NCBI GenBank assembly: GCA_003150315.1
Contig: QAML01000022.1
Coordinates: 1 to 8,789, forward strand
Direction: 5' to 3'
Length of the DNA stretch: 8,789 nt
Origin: Prevotellaceae bacterium
GTDB taxonomy: Bacteria; Bacteroidota; Bacteroidia; Bacteroidales; Bacteroidaceae
Shown: in pieces, positions 1 through 8,076 of the stretch
Numbering within the stretch: the stretch's first letter is position 1
Layout: each line of letters opens with the position of its first letter
Notes under the pieces: generated by a model
The model's database searches: none
Seen by the model: the letters and a program-made list of their open reading frames with translations, nothing else
Told to the model about the DNA's origin: nothing
Program-made: the position numbers and the translations under genes

Positions 1-260
1 GCAGATTCTTCCATGGAAAGAGGTATGATGGATGTGCCATTGATTGGTCCGTCGTTGTTCCAAAGGGTTCCGTCGGCCTCTCCGGCAGCTATTTGTTCCG
101 GAGTTGCGGTATATACGTTCAGCGACTCTTGCTGTGTTGTTGTGATCACGAGTGTGGCCTCGCCGTCGATAACATCGACTACCGTCGTCGGATTCTTCGG
201 ATCCCAGTTAGTGAGCATACCGTTTACATCGACATTCGATCCCAGCAAATAGATTTTTTC
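1..260 (-). repeat. Tandem module copy B in the hydrolase (cut by the window edge)
   Basis: Bases 1-254 match 397-650 at a constant 396-bp offset, with 12 differences counted by eye (about 95% identity). Over the 86 shared residues only three amino acids differ (Val/Leu, Ala/Thr, Lys/Gln). The remaining third of this copy lies left of the window, and further copies may follow it. The near identity points to recent duplication or ongoing gene conversion. Confidence 0.9.
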
Positions 261-2126
261 AGGCGTATCGGGGCGAAGAGCAGCCTTATACGTAACAATC
301 GCTTTGGAGATATCGTCGGTGTATTTTATGGTCCAGATTCCGGCACAGGGTATGTCAAGGAAACTGTTGTTTTTCACGAACTGAATTCTGCCCCATGCAG
401 ATTCTTCCATGGAAAGAGGTATGATGGATGTGCCATTGATTGGTCCGTCGTTGTTCCAAAGGGTTCCGTCGGCCTCTCCGGCAGCTATTTGTTCCGGAGT
501 TGCAGTATATACGTTCAGTGATTCTTTTTGGGTAGTTGTGATCACGAGTGTGGCTTCGCCGTCGATAACATCGACTACCGCCGTCGGATTCTTCGGATCC
601 CAGTTAGTAACCATGCCGTTTACATCGACATTCGATCCCAGCAAATAGATTTTTTCAGGTACATCGGTACCCTGTATGTCATTTGTTAGTTTTACGATTT
701 TACAGCCATGAGCAGGCACGGTTGGGTGCAGTTCGGAAGCCATACCTTCGTTGGCGTGACGCCAAAGGTCTCGTACCTTGTATTCGCCGGAAAGACCGAG
801 TTCAGAGAGATGCAGAGAGAATTCCTTGGGCTCGTCCTCCCGGTTGAAAAAGCCCACAATATGGCTACCGTCGGTCATGGTACCGTGCCATATATTGCTG
901 CCTTGGCTATTAAGGGTTTTGTCGAGTGGATGACCGACAAAACGGTCGGTGTTGAGAGCCAGCATCTCGATGTTTGTATAAAAGCGTAAATTATCGCCGA
1001 TGGTCGTGGGTCGGTCGCTAGCAGCAATGGGGCCGCCAGCAAGCAGTTGCAACGAAATTACAAACTCTTTCTCAGCATCGGAGGCGTAAGTATTGAGACG
1101 TGTGAAGTCACCGTCGAGTATCGCCTTACCTTTGCCGGCGAGATGACTCCAGTAGGTGAAACCGTCGAATTGATTCCGGCAATTAGGCCAATTGGGCCAA
1201 CTCTTGCCTCTCTCATAGCCGGAAGTAAAACTCCATGTCCCCTCCCATGTATCGCTTACTATACGAAACATGTTGCCGTATTTCGACTCAAGTTCAGCGT
1301 CGTTGTAGAGGTTGGGCATTACAAGTGAGAGAAAGATACCGTACTTTTTAGCCGACTCGGCGCACCATGATAGTGCTTTGGCATAGTTCACACGACCGTA
1401 ACCGGGACCACAATAGTCTTGTTCGAGACGGCTGTAACCATCCTCATACCAGTTGAGGAAATCCATACGAATCATGTCGACACCCATTTCATGATAGTAT
1501 TTAAAGAAACCGTCGATCCATTCGCGTGCGCCCGGGTGTGTAGCCAGTCCCCAAACATGCCATATGTCCTGATGACCGGGGTGCTCCACAAAATCATCGC
1601 TATTAGGGTCATAGATCAGCGAGCCTGCGGTATACTGCGTTCCCGGTATCAGCACATCTTTGTCACAGTGTATCCACATGGGGTTGTCGTAAATACCTAC
1701 GCGTATGCCACGCTCATGCGCCGCTTTGACCAAATCCTTGAAAGCCAGCGATGATTGGTGAGTCATGTACGGCGAACCATTTTCAGCGCGGAATGTGCCG
1801 GCGCCGTCTGTACACACCATGTCGTAACCATAGGGCAACAACTCTTTCTTTACCCAGTCTAGCACTTCTATCCATTGTTCGAGAGTATATACGCACTCAT
1901 CAAGGCCGCGGCCTTCGGATTCGCCGGTTTTCATATATTCGTATATAGACCAGTATAGAGGTGCCTTATAAGAGTGCATATCCTCTATCTGTGGGAGCGG
2001 CGGCAGTGAGACTTTATCGTAACTCGACGGGGTCTTCATTTCGTTGAAACCGTCATCCTTGCAGGCGCCCACCAACAATATGGCACACAAAGCCAATACC
2101 AATACAGTTATATATTTTACTTTCAT
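1..2126 (-). CDS. Surface lipoprotein glycoside hydrolase, clan GH-D (GH27-like), with tandem C-terminal modules; 3' end outside window
   Basis: 708 codons are visible without a stop, and the C-terminus lies beyond the left edge. The start at 2126 gives a lipoprotein signal: a hydrophobic stretch ending in LLVGAC (Cys22), followed by KDD, which resembles the Bacteroidota surface-export signal. Residues about 55-400 read as a GH27-type (beta/alpha)8 barrel: YGYDMVCTDG (about 99-108), GIRVGIYDNP (140-149), MIRMDF with likely nucleophile Asp222, RIVSDTW with likely acid/base Asp292, then LLAGGPIAASD and IGDNLRFYTN. Residues about 405-480 look like the usual C-terminal beta-sandwich of this clan, ending VPAHGCKIVKL. 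From residue 491, 132-residue modules follow (described separately). It is the fourth gene of the susC operon, 77 bp after the SusE-like gene. Known clan members act on alpha-galactosides or, in isomaltodextranase, on alpha-1,6-glucan. The catalytic assignment comes from motif memory, not an alignment, and the substrate is open. Confidence 0.8.
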   Translation of the reverse strand, partial: MKVKYITVLVLALCAILLVGACKDDGFNEMKTPSSYDKVSLPPLPQIEDMHSYKAPLYWSIYEYMKTGESEGRGLDECVYTLEQWIEVLDWVKKELLPYGYDMVCTDGAGTFRAENGSPYMTHQSSLAFKDLVKAAHERGIRVGIYDNPMWIHCDKDVLIPGTQYTAGSLIYDPNSDDFVEHPGHQDIWHVWGLATHPGAREWIDGFFKYYHEMGVDMIRMDFLNWYEDGYSRLEQDYCGPGYGRVNYAKALSWCAESAKKYGIFLSLVMPNLYNDAELESKYGNMFRIVSDTWEGTWSFTSGYERGKSWPNWPNCRNQFDGFTYWSHLAGKGKAILDGDFTRLNTYASDAEKEFVISLQLLAGGPIAASDRPTTIGDNLRFYTNIEMLALNTDRFVGHPLDKTLNSQGSNIWHGTMTDGSHIVGFFNREDEPKEFSLHLSELGLSGEYKVRDLWRHANEGMASELHPTVPAHGCKIVKLTNDIQGTDVPEKIYLLGSNVDVNGMVTNWDPKNPTAVVDVIDGEATLVITTTQKESLNVYTATPEQIAAGEADGTLWNNDGPINGTSIIPLSMEESAWGRIQFVKNNSFLDIPCAGIWTIKYTDDISKAIVTYKAALRPDTPEKIYLLGSNVDVNGMLTNWDPKNPTTVVDVIDGEATLVITTTQQESLNVYTATPEQIAAGEADGTLWNNDGPINGTSIIPLSMEES
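261..656 (-). repeat. Tandem module copy A in the hydrolase (complete, 132 residues)
   Basis: This 396-bp unit encodes residues 491-622 of the hydrolase, from EKIYLLGSNV to the EKIYLLGSNV that opens the next copy. The unit starts with a YLLG strand and a NWDP motif and ends with GIWTIKYTDD. This outline resembles the SusE/SusF starch-binding-type modules of the neighbouring lipoprotein (YLVGN...W...GVYTLTF). A carbohydrate-binding beta-sandwich is therefore plausible, but it is an inference from weak similarity. Confidence 0.75.
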
Positions 2127-2203
2127 GTCGTTATCCAATGTAGTTTCTATTTAAGATTCATTTGGGAGGTCTTATGAAATATTTACCAGCCTCGACCTAC
2201 CAG
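2127..2203 (-). other. Intercistronic gap between SusE-like gene and hydrolase gene
   Basis: This 77-bp gap is longer than the two 19-bp gaps upstream in the operon. It is AT-rich and contains a short inverted pair, AGGTC (2167-2171) and GACCT (2194-2198), around an AT-rich loop. It has no U-tract and no clear terminator. It could hold a weak stem-loop affecting mRNA stability or the relative level of the enzyme, but nothing in the sequence proves a function. Confidence 0.3.
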
Positions 2204-3049
2204 TTATTCTTCGTCCACCTTGCCGTCATATATACTGCTATAGGTGTTGTTGCCAAGGTTAAAACTGAGGGTGTAGTAGCCGCGTGTGGTCACTTTCCAC
2301 AGTTCATCGGGAGCGTCGCGGCGCGGGGCCTGCATGGGTCTGTCGACGATGGTCTCCGTACCGATTTCCTCTCCATCGACTAGGGGATGCACAAAGGGTT
2401 GAGCCCAAGTACCTATTTTGAAGCAGAGTTTAAATGTACCCGGATTGAGGATACCACGATAGATATACACGTTAGCTTTATCTTCAGAAGGGATGAGCTG
2501 GTCGGGATAGTTTATCTCCCAGTCGGGATTGTTAGGCGTAACGTTGCCGATAAGGTATACGTTGCTCAACGGCTCTTCGGGCTGCTCACCTTCGTAGATG
2601 CTGCTCCATGTGAAGTCACTTAAGTCGAACGTCAGCGTATACACGCCGCTATCTGTCACTTTCCAAAGTTCGTCTTCTCCACCTTGTCGCGGTGATTGCA
2701 TCTTTTTATCGGTTACATTCTGGGTACCGATAGGTTCTTCGTTAATCATGGGGTGAATGAAAGGTTGTGCCCATGTACCGGTTCTGAAGCAAAGTTTAAA
2801 TGTCCCCGGATTGAGAACGCCCTGATACGTCCACAAGTAAGGGTCTTCTTCCGACTGGACAAGCAGGTCGGGTTTATCGATGTCCCATGTCGGATTATTG
2901 GGCGTGGTATTACCGACAAGGTAAAGCGCCTTGACTTTCGATGGCAACTTGCCGCTGAGTACCTTCAGTTCTTTCTCGCCTTCGCATGCCGTGGCGACAA
3001 AGAGACACAAGGCTACTGACGACAAAAGTATATGCTTGATTTTAAACAT
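2204..3049 (-). CDS. SusE/SusF-position outer-membrane lipoprotein with two glycan-binding-type modules
   Basis: A 281-residue protein with a lipoprotein signal ending ATAC (Cys22), so it should be anchored in the outer membrane and probably surface exposed. After a short linker it is built from two homologous modules, residues about 43-154 and 165-276, each starting YL(V/I)GN.TPNNP.W and containing NPGTFKLCF, GTWAQPF.HP, DELWKVT and a closing SSIY. This layout matches the SusE/SusF family, whose modules bind polysaccharide without cutting it. The position directly after susC and susD supports the call. It is shorter than three-module SusF. The start at 3049 is the only ATG that gives a proper signal peptide, and it lies 19 bp after the susD stop. 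No Shine-Dalgarno is visible, as is usual in this phylum. The bound glycan cannot be read from the sequence. Confidence 0.85.
   Translation of the reverse strand: MFKIKHILLSSVALCLFVATACEGEKELKVLSGKLPSKVKALYLVGNTTPNNPTWDIDKPDLLVQSEEDPYLWTYQGVLNPGTFKLCFRTGTWAQPFIHPMINEEPIGTQNVTDKKMQSPRQGGEDELWKVTDSGVYTLTFDLSDFTWSSIYEGEQPEEPLSNVYLIGNVTPNNPDWEINYPDQLIPSEDKANVYIYRGILNPGTFKLCFKIGTWAQPFVHPLVDGEEIGTETIVDRPMQAPRRDAPDELWKVTTRGYYTLSFNLGNNTYSSIYDGKVDEE
2222..2923 (-). repeat. Two diverged 122-residue modules inside the SusE-like protein
   Basis: Module 1 (about 2588-2923) and module 2 (about 2222-2557) align without gaps at an offset of 122 residues. I counted 65 identities over 112 positions (about 58%). 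The best conserved parts are NPGTFKLCF, GTWAQPF and DELWKVT. This is an old internal duplication, unlike the near-identical repeat in the hydrolase. Confidence 0.85.
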
Positions 3050-3068
3050 CGTAAATGCTGTTTTAGAA

Positions 3069-4802
3069 TTAATATCCGGGATTCTGTTTCAAATTGCTGT
3101 TGGTATTAAGCACCTGTGTGGTCAGTGGGAAAATCTGATAATGGTCGTCGGCGTCGGGGTTCTTGTCCCACCAGCGGCCTGTCGAAAATTTGCCGAAGCG
3201 TATGAGGTCGGTGCGCCGACGTCCTTCAGCAAGAAACTCGCGGCCCCACTCATCGAGCATCTCGTCCATATCGAGTTCAGCTTCGCCTTCGGGTGCGTAG
3301 AGTACGGTGCTGTAATTCTTTTCAGGATAATAGCGGCGGCGAACGGTATTGAGCAACTTGGCTGCGGCATCAATTTCGCCTTCGCGGAGTTTGCACTCTG
3401 CAAGCGAGTAGATTATCTCTGGAAGACGTATTTCAGCGTAGTCACTTTCGAGTTGGCCCTCGTCACTGTCGGCATAGAACGGATATTTGGCGAAATGCCA
3501 TCCAGAATTATGGTCACCGGTACTGAGATTGCTTTCCTTGTTGTTGGGCCACTGGGTCGGAGCCAAGTCGTGGAAAAGGCCGACAGCGTCGCGAATATAG
3601 ATCGTATAGTTCTGTCCTGTGGCCGTGAGACGTTGCGTTTTGCCGCCTTCCTGATATTCAAGATAGCCATAGACGAACATGCCTTCGCGCCTGCTGTTGC
3701 CGAGATTGCGATATTTTACCATTCGGCAGTCGTCGGGGTATTTGCGGAACTTGTTCACGGTCATGCCTAACTCATAGTTGTAGAGTTTGCCGTAGAGGTC
3801 GTAACTGGGCGAACAGGCGAACTGGGAATTGTGTGTACCGGCCTTGCATCTAATGTCGCCGAAATACTTATTCGAGTTATGAGGTACGGTACACCAGTGG
3901 GTTTCCTGCTGATAAGCCCAATAGGTATATCCTCCCGACGATGGGAAGCCAAAAATCATTTCATCGCTGGTGTCGTTGTTCCAATCGAATACGGCATCCC
4001 AGCGGTCTTCGACCTTGTAGGGCCCGTATTCACCGTCGAGGATTCGTTGTGCATACTTTGCGCAGTCATCATAGCGGTCTTCGCCAATCCATGCTTCCGC
4101 GTTGAGGTAGAGCCGCACAAGCAATGCGGCAACGCCAGCCTTGGTCCAGCGTCCCTGAACATTTGACTGACTACCGAGACTCTGTTTCTGCTCGATAGGG
4201 TCGAGACATTCGAGAAGCTCTTTTTCTATGAACCTGAAGGTTTCTGTGGGAGGAGCCTGTTTGATATCTTTGGGCAACGATTTGCTGAAATCCGTCCAAA
4301 TGGGGATATTGCGGAATGCATCGAAGAGCTGAATGTAAAACCATGCACGAAGAGCGCGTGCCTGCGAAGTAAAATTGTTGAAATCAGCTCTGGTAAGGCC
4401 GAAATCGTTTGGATTGAGACGCGCGAGTTCTTCAATGACGAAATTACACTCACCCACGCCCTGAAACCCGGCAATCCACATACCGCCGATATGGGTATAA
4501 TAAGGGGCATATTGATCATATTGGTGATATTGCAACATACGCCATACGCCGCTGTCGTCCCACCAGCCGTCACGTTGCGGAGTAATCAACTGGTCGCCGG
4601 TCAACTCCTGTGGGGTATGGAATTGAGTAACTGTCCAATAGGCGTGTTCGAAAGGGCGATAGACCACACGTTTGACGTCGAGTGCGGTATGATAGTAATT
4701 CTGCGTACCTACAGAACTATAGAGGGTCTCGTCAAGGTCGGTGCATCCCGCAAGGACGCCACAGACCACTATCGTTGATAGTATATTGCGGATTAATTTC
4801 AT
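3069..4802 (-). CDS. susD: SusD-like (RagB/SusD family) glycan-binding lipoprotein
   Basis: A 577-residue lipoprotein: the signal ends LAGC with Cys20 as the lipid anchor, followed by TDLDE. SusD proteins sit as a lid on the SusC barrel and deliver oligosaccharides to it. The N-terminal half shows the family helix region QARALRAWFYIQLFDAF (147-163) followed by IPIWTD. The C-terminal RagB/SusD part shows LPEIIYSLAECKLREGE (about 458-474), WGREFLAEGRRRTDLIRFGKF-type sequence beginning near residue 519, and the typical ending IFPLTTQVLNTNSNLKQNPGY. Length is normal for the family. Several Trp- and Tyr-rich stretches in the first 110 residues (for example DGWWDDSGVW) could provide aromatic sugar-stacking positions, which is inference. 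It lies 19 bp after the susC stop and 19 bp before the SusE-like gene. The symbol denotes the family, not the starch specificity of the original SusD. Confidence 0.95.
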   Translation of the reverse strand: MKLIRNILSTIVVCGVLAGCTDLDETLYSSVGTQNYYHTALDVKRVVYRPFEHAYWTVTQFHTPQELTGDQLITPQRDGWWDDSGVWRMLQYHQYDQYAPYYTHIGGMWIAGFQGVGECNFVIEELARLNPNDFGLTRADFNNFTSQARALRAWFYIQLFDAFRNIPIWTDFSKSLPKDIKQAPPTETFRFIEKELLECLDPIEQKQSLGSQSNVQGRWTKAGVAALLVRLYLNAEAWIGEDRYDDCAKYAQRILDGEYGPYKVEDRWDAVFDWNNDTSDEMIFGFPSSGGYTYWAYQQETHWCTVPHNSNKYFGDIRCKAGTHNSQFACSPSYDLYGKLYNYELGMTVNKFRKYPDDCRMVKYRNLGNSRREGMFVYGYLEYQEGGKTQRLTATGQNYTIYIRDAVGLFHDLAPTQWPNNKESNLSTGDHNSGWHFAKYPFYADSDEGQLESDYAEIRLPEIIYSLAECKLREGEIDAAAKLLNTVRRRYYPEKNYSTVLYAPEGEAELDMDEMLDEWGREFLAEGRRRTDLIRFGKFSTGRWWDKNPDADDHYQIFPLTTQVLNTNSNLKQNPGY

Positions 4803-4821
4803 GGTCGTTTGATAGTGATGA

Positions 4822-7800
4822 TTAGAAATCTACTTGCACTCCGAGAATAAATTGTCGGGTGCTCGGATAATAGGTGCGTGTACTTGATGCACCCGGTGTA
4901 AGGCCGTTGACATTGTATGTCGACGGATCGACGCCCGAGAACTTCGTGATTGTAAACACGTTGTTAACAGTGCCATAAATGCGCACGCCGTCGATGAAGC
5001 GATAATTGTGAGTTTTGAACGTGTATCCTAAGGTCAACTGATCGAGTTTGAAATAGTCTCCACGCTCAAGAAAGTAGTCAGTAACAGCGTGCGACGCCGT
5101 GGGGCTTATGGCGAAATTTTTGCCGAAGGCTTTCTTGAGCACGTTGCCGGTAAACTTGCGAGTGCCATAATAATAGTCATGGACATTGAATATGTCGAAG
5201 CCGAAAGCGCCCCGGAAAAAGAGAGACAAGTCGAAATTGCGATAGCGGAAGTTGTGGGTGGTGGAGAGGTTGAATTTGGGCAGACCATTGCCTACGATTG
5301 CGCGGTCGGTTTCGTCCGCCAGCGCCATCTGGATAATATCACCATCTTTGTCATATACCATCCATTCGCCAGCGTCATTTATACCAGCATAACGCCACAT
5401 GTAGAAGTTGCCCACAGGCTGTCCCACTTCAATACGCTGAAGATAATAACCTAAAAAGGGGCCTTCGACAGCGGCCTCATCGTAGTAGTCTTCTCCGATA
5501 TAATTCGAATTACTGAAACTTATGAATTTGTTTTTGTTCGTAGAACCTATCACATTGAAACTATAGGTGAACTTTCGGGTTGCAACGGGGGTGAAATCGA
5601 GTTCGAACTCGAAGCCCTGATTCGACATTGAGCCTACATTAACCGTGGCACCCTCATGCACAAAAGGCGGCACAGCGACATGATACGTTCCCAGCAAATC
5701 TTCGGTGCGGCGGTTATAATAGTTGAGTGAACCTCCGAAGCGATTATTGAACATCGAGAAGTCGATGCCTACGTTCCAGTTTTTGCTTTTTTCCCAATGA
5801 AGATCGGGGTTGACGTTGTTTTCCGTAGCCCAAACCTGAACGAATTTACCGTCGATAAGGTAATGGCCGAAGCCTTTCATCGTAGGAATCGACTGATAAC
5901 TGCTGAAGTCCTGATTGCCGGTTTCGCCGTAGTCAGCACGGATTTTGAGTTCATTGAGCCAGCCGCGGGCATTCTCCATGAAAGACTCCTGACTTATGCG
6001 CCAGCCGACCGATACGGCCGGAAAATTGCCCCATTTGTGTTTGGCGCCGAACTTCGATGAACCTTCGTGGCGCAGCGAGGCTGTTACGAAATATTTCCCA
6101 TTCCAATCATAGCTTACGCGACCGAAAAAAGATATGAGCTTGCAATCATTACGGTAGCTACCCATGCCGATTATACCTTCTTCGGAAGCATATTCACCAG
6201 AGCCAAGGTTATCGGATGTAACGCCGTCGTTGGCAAAGTCGGAATTTTCGGCATTGAAACCGCTATTATGCCAATAGGCATAGCTGTATCCTACCATGGC
6301 CTTAATGTTGTTTTTACCGAATCTGGCAGCGAAATTCGTCAGCCACTCAAGCTGATACATACGTTCTACATCATTAGAACGAGAAGCCTGACCCGAATGT
6401 CCGCTGTTTACAGCGATTGTTGTATTAGAGGGAGTGAAGCCCGATCGGTCGTAGCTATATTGCCTGTCGGCGAAAGTCAGTTGGGTGTTGAGGATGATGG
6501 GGCTGGATATCTTTTTCGACAACAATGGGAGCAGATTGAGCCTTGCCGTGGCATCCCAGTCGAGCAAACGCATGTCTGTATGTGATTTGACAAGTTTTTG
6601 GGTCTCAACGGGGTTTGTGCTGGCTGCCTGACCTACGAAATTATAGTACATCGACGGACTGGTAGGGTCCATCAGAGGCGTAGTAGGGTTGGTCTCAAGA
6701 GCGAGTTTGAAAACGCTCCAGTCGGAATTGTCGCTTGATATCACGCGCGGTGCGAGGTTGACAGTAAAAGTAAACAGACCGCCTTTCGTAGTGTGTGTAA
6801 TAGAGGCGCGGCTACCATACTCCTCTCGTTTGGAGCGCAGGTCAATACCGTGGGCATCACGGTAGTCGACACTGACGCGGTAGCTGGTGCGCTCGTTACC
6901 ACCCGAAAGACTCATCGTGTGCTTGTGGGAGAAACCGGTACGGCTAACACCGTCGAGCCAGTCGTAGTTGCCGCCGAGATCACCTCCTCCCGTATCGCCC
7001 CATGCGAGACGGACTTTACGAAAGTCATCGGCACTCATCATGTCGAGTTCTTTCTTCATTTTATCCCACGATAGAGTGAGGGCATAGGAAGTGTGCACCT
7101 TACCGTCTTTGCTGCCTTTCTTGGTTGTGACAAGTATTACGCCGTTGGTGCCGCGCGTGCCATAAATGGCCGATGCCGCGCCGTCTTTAAGCACATCGAA
7201 AGAGGCGATGTCTTGGGGGTTCACGTTTTGAAGGCTGCCACCTGGAACGCCGTCGATTACGATGAGCGGGCCAAGACCGGCCTGACGAGAATTGACACCG
7301 CGTATCTGTATGCTCGATGCCACATTAGGATCGGCAGCACCGGTGTTAACAATCGAAACACCCGGCACTTTACCTTTGATAAGCGAAGCCGGGTCTGATG
7401 AACTGATGGAGAGAAAGTCTTTCTCGCTTACGTGACTTATAGCCGAGGTCAATTCCTTTTTATCCATAGTGCCATAACCGATGACCACAACGTCATCAAG
7501 AGGTTCGGCGTTTTCGACCATTACGATGTCGAGCGGGTTATCATCCGATGCTTTTTTATGCACCGACACACAGCCTACATATGAATAAAGCAGCGTAGCC
7601 CCGGCAGGGACCTGAATCGAATAGTTGCCATCGATGTCTGTGGTAACGCCTGCAGTGCCGGATGTTACCGACACCCCAATAAGAGGCTCGCCTGCGCTGT
7701 CGGTCACACGACCACGGACGGTAATCTTTGCTTCCGATGCCGCTGACTTGACATTCGATAGGATTATTTGCTGTTTTACAACTTTGTATGTGAGATTGCG

Positions 7801-8076
7801 CTCAGGCAGAATTTGCTTGAGAACAGCCGATAGAGCCTCTTTCGAAACTTTGATAGTGACCGGAGCTTTTCCGGAGACATGGTCGTTGCTGTAAAAAAAG
7901 CGATAGCCTGTCTGTTGTTCAAGCAACGACAATACTTTCTCTAATGGTTGCCGATCGACATTAACAGTTACTTTCACCTCCTGAGCCGAAGCGGTAATCG
8001 TGAATAGCAATCCAAACAATAGGGATAGCCTCCTACCGGCAGGATGTCGTTTTAGGGTTGGAATTTGTTTCTTCAT
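4822..8076 (-). CDS. susC: SusC-like TonB-dependent outer-membrane transporter with N-terminal STN domain
   Basis: A 1084-residue outer-membrane transporter for oligosaccharides, energised by TonB. A signal peptide ends ASA (29-31). Residues about 34-108 form an STN (secretin/TonB N-terminal short) domain, with LEKVLSLLEQQTGYRFFYSN and the closing VVKQQIILS. Residues about 118-188 are the carboxypeptidase-regulatory-like domain (GRVTDSAGEPLIGVSV, TDIDGNYSI). The SusC TonB-box region DDVVVIGYGTMDKKELTSAIS-type sequence follows at 194-214. The plug holds IRGVNS, PLIVIDGVPGG and DVLKDGAASAIYGTRGTNGVILVTTKKG-type motifs (258-321). The rest is beta-barrel and ends on a terminal Phe (LGVQVDF). The STN domain makes it longer than plain SusC proteins. 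In characterised systems such a domain signals to a FecR-like anti-sigma factor; none is encoded here. It is the first gene of the operon and is divergent from the 8514 gene. The symbol is a family label. Confidence 0.95.
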   Translation of the reverse strand: MKKQIPTLKRHPAGRRLSLLFGLLFTITASAQEVKVTVNVDRQPLEKVLSLLEQQTGYRFFYSNDHVSGKAPVTIKVSKEALSAVLKQILPERNLTYKVVKQQIILSNVKSAASEAKITVRGRVTDSAGEPLIGVSVTSGTAGVTTDIDGNYSIQVPAGATLLYSYVGCVSVHKKASDDNPLDIVMVENAEPLDDVVVIGYGTMDKKELTSAISHVSEKDFLSISSSDPASLIKGKVPGVSIVNTGAADPNVASSIQIRGVNSRQAGLGPLIVIDGVPGGSLQNVNPQDIASFDVLKDGAASAIYGTRGTNGVILVTTKKGSKDGKVHTSYALTLSWDKMKKELDMMSADDFRKVRLAWGDTGGGDLGGNYDWLDGVSRTGFSHKHTMSLSGGNERTSYRVSVDYRDAHGIDLRSKREEYGSRASITHTTKGGLFTFTVNLAPRVISSDNSDWSVFKLALETNPTTPLMDPTSPSMYYNFVGQAASTNPVETQKLVKSHTDMRLLDWDATARLNLLPLLSKKISSPIILNTQLTFADRQYSYDRSGFTPSNTTIAVNSGHSGQASRSNDVERMYQLEWLTNFAARFGKNNIKAMVGYSYAYWHNSGFNAENSDFANDGVTSDNLGSGEYASEEGIIGMGSYRNDCKLISFFGRVSYDWNGKYFVTASLRHEGSSKFGAKHKWGNFPAVSVGWRISQESFMENARGWLNELKIRADYGETGNQDFSSYQSIPTMKGFGHYLIDGKFVQVWATENNVNPDLHWEKSKNWNVGIDFSMFNNRFGGSLNYYNRRTEDLLGTYHVAVPPFVHEGATVNVGSMSNQGFEFELDFTPVATRKFTYSFNVIGSTNKNKFISFSNSNYIGEDYYDEAAVEGPFLGYYLQRIEVGQPVGNFYMWRYAGINDAGEWMVYDKDGDIIQMALADETDRAIVGNGLPKFNLSTTHNFRYRNFDLSLFFRGAFGFDIFNVHDYYYGTRKFTGNVLKKAFGKNFAISPTASHAVTDYFLERGDYFKLDQLTLGYTFKTHNYRFIDGVRIYGTVNNVFTITKFSGVDPSTYNVNGLTPGASSTRTYYPSTRQFILGVQVDF

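Noticed and set aside
13..648. Two similar plus-strand open frames (13-252 and 409-648)
   Set aside because: They are antisense shadows of the tandem modules; their similarity to each other simply reflects the 396-bp repeat.
2931..3770. A 279-codon plus-strand open frame opposite the SusD gene
   Set aside because: It lies antisense to recognisable SusD and SusE coding sequence, has no family motifs, and is a by-product of codon use on the other strand.
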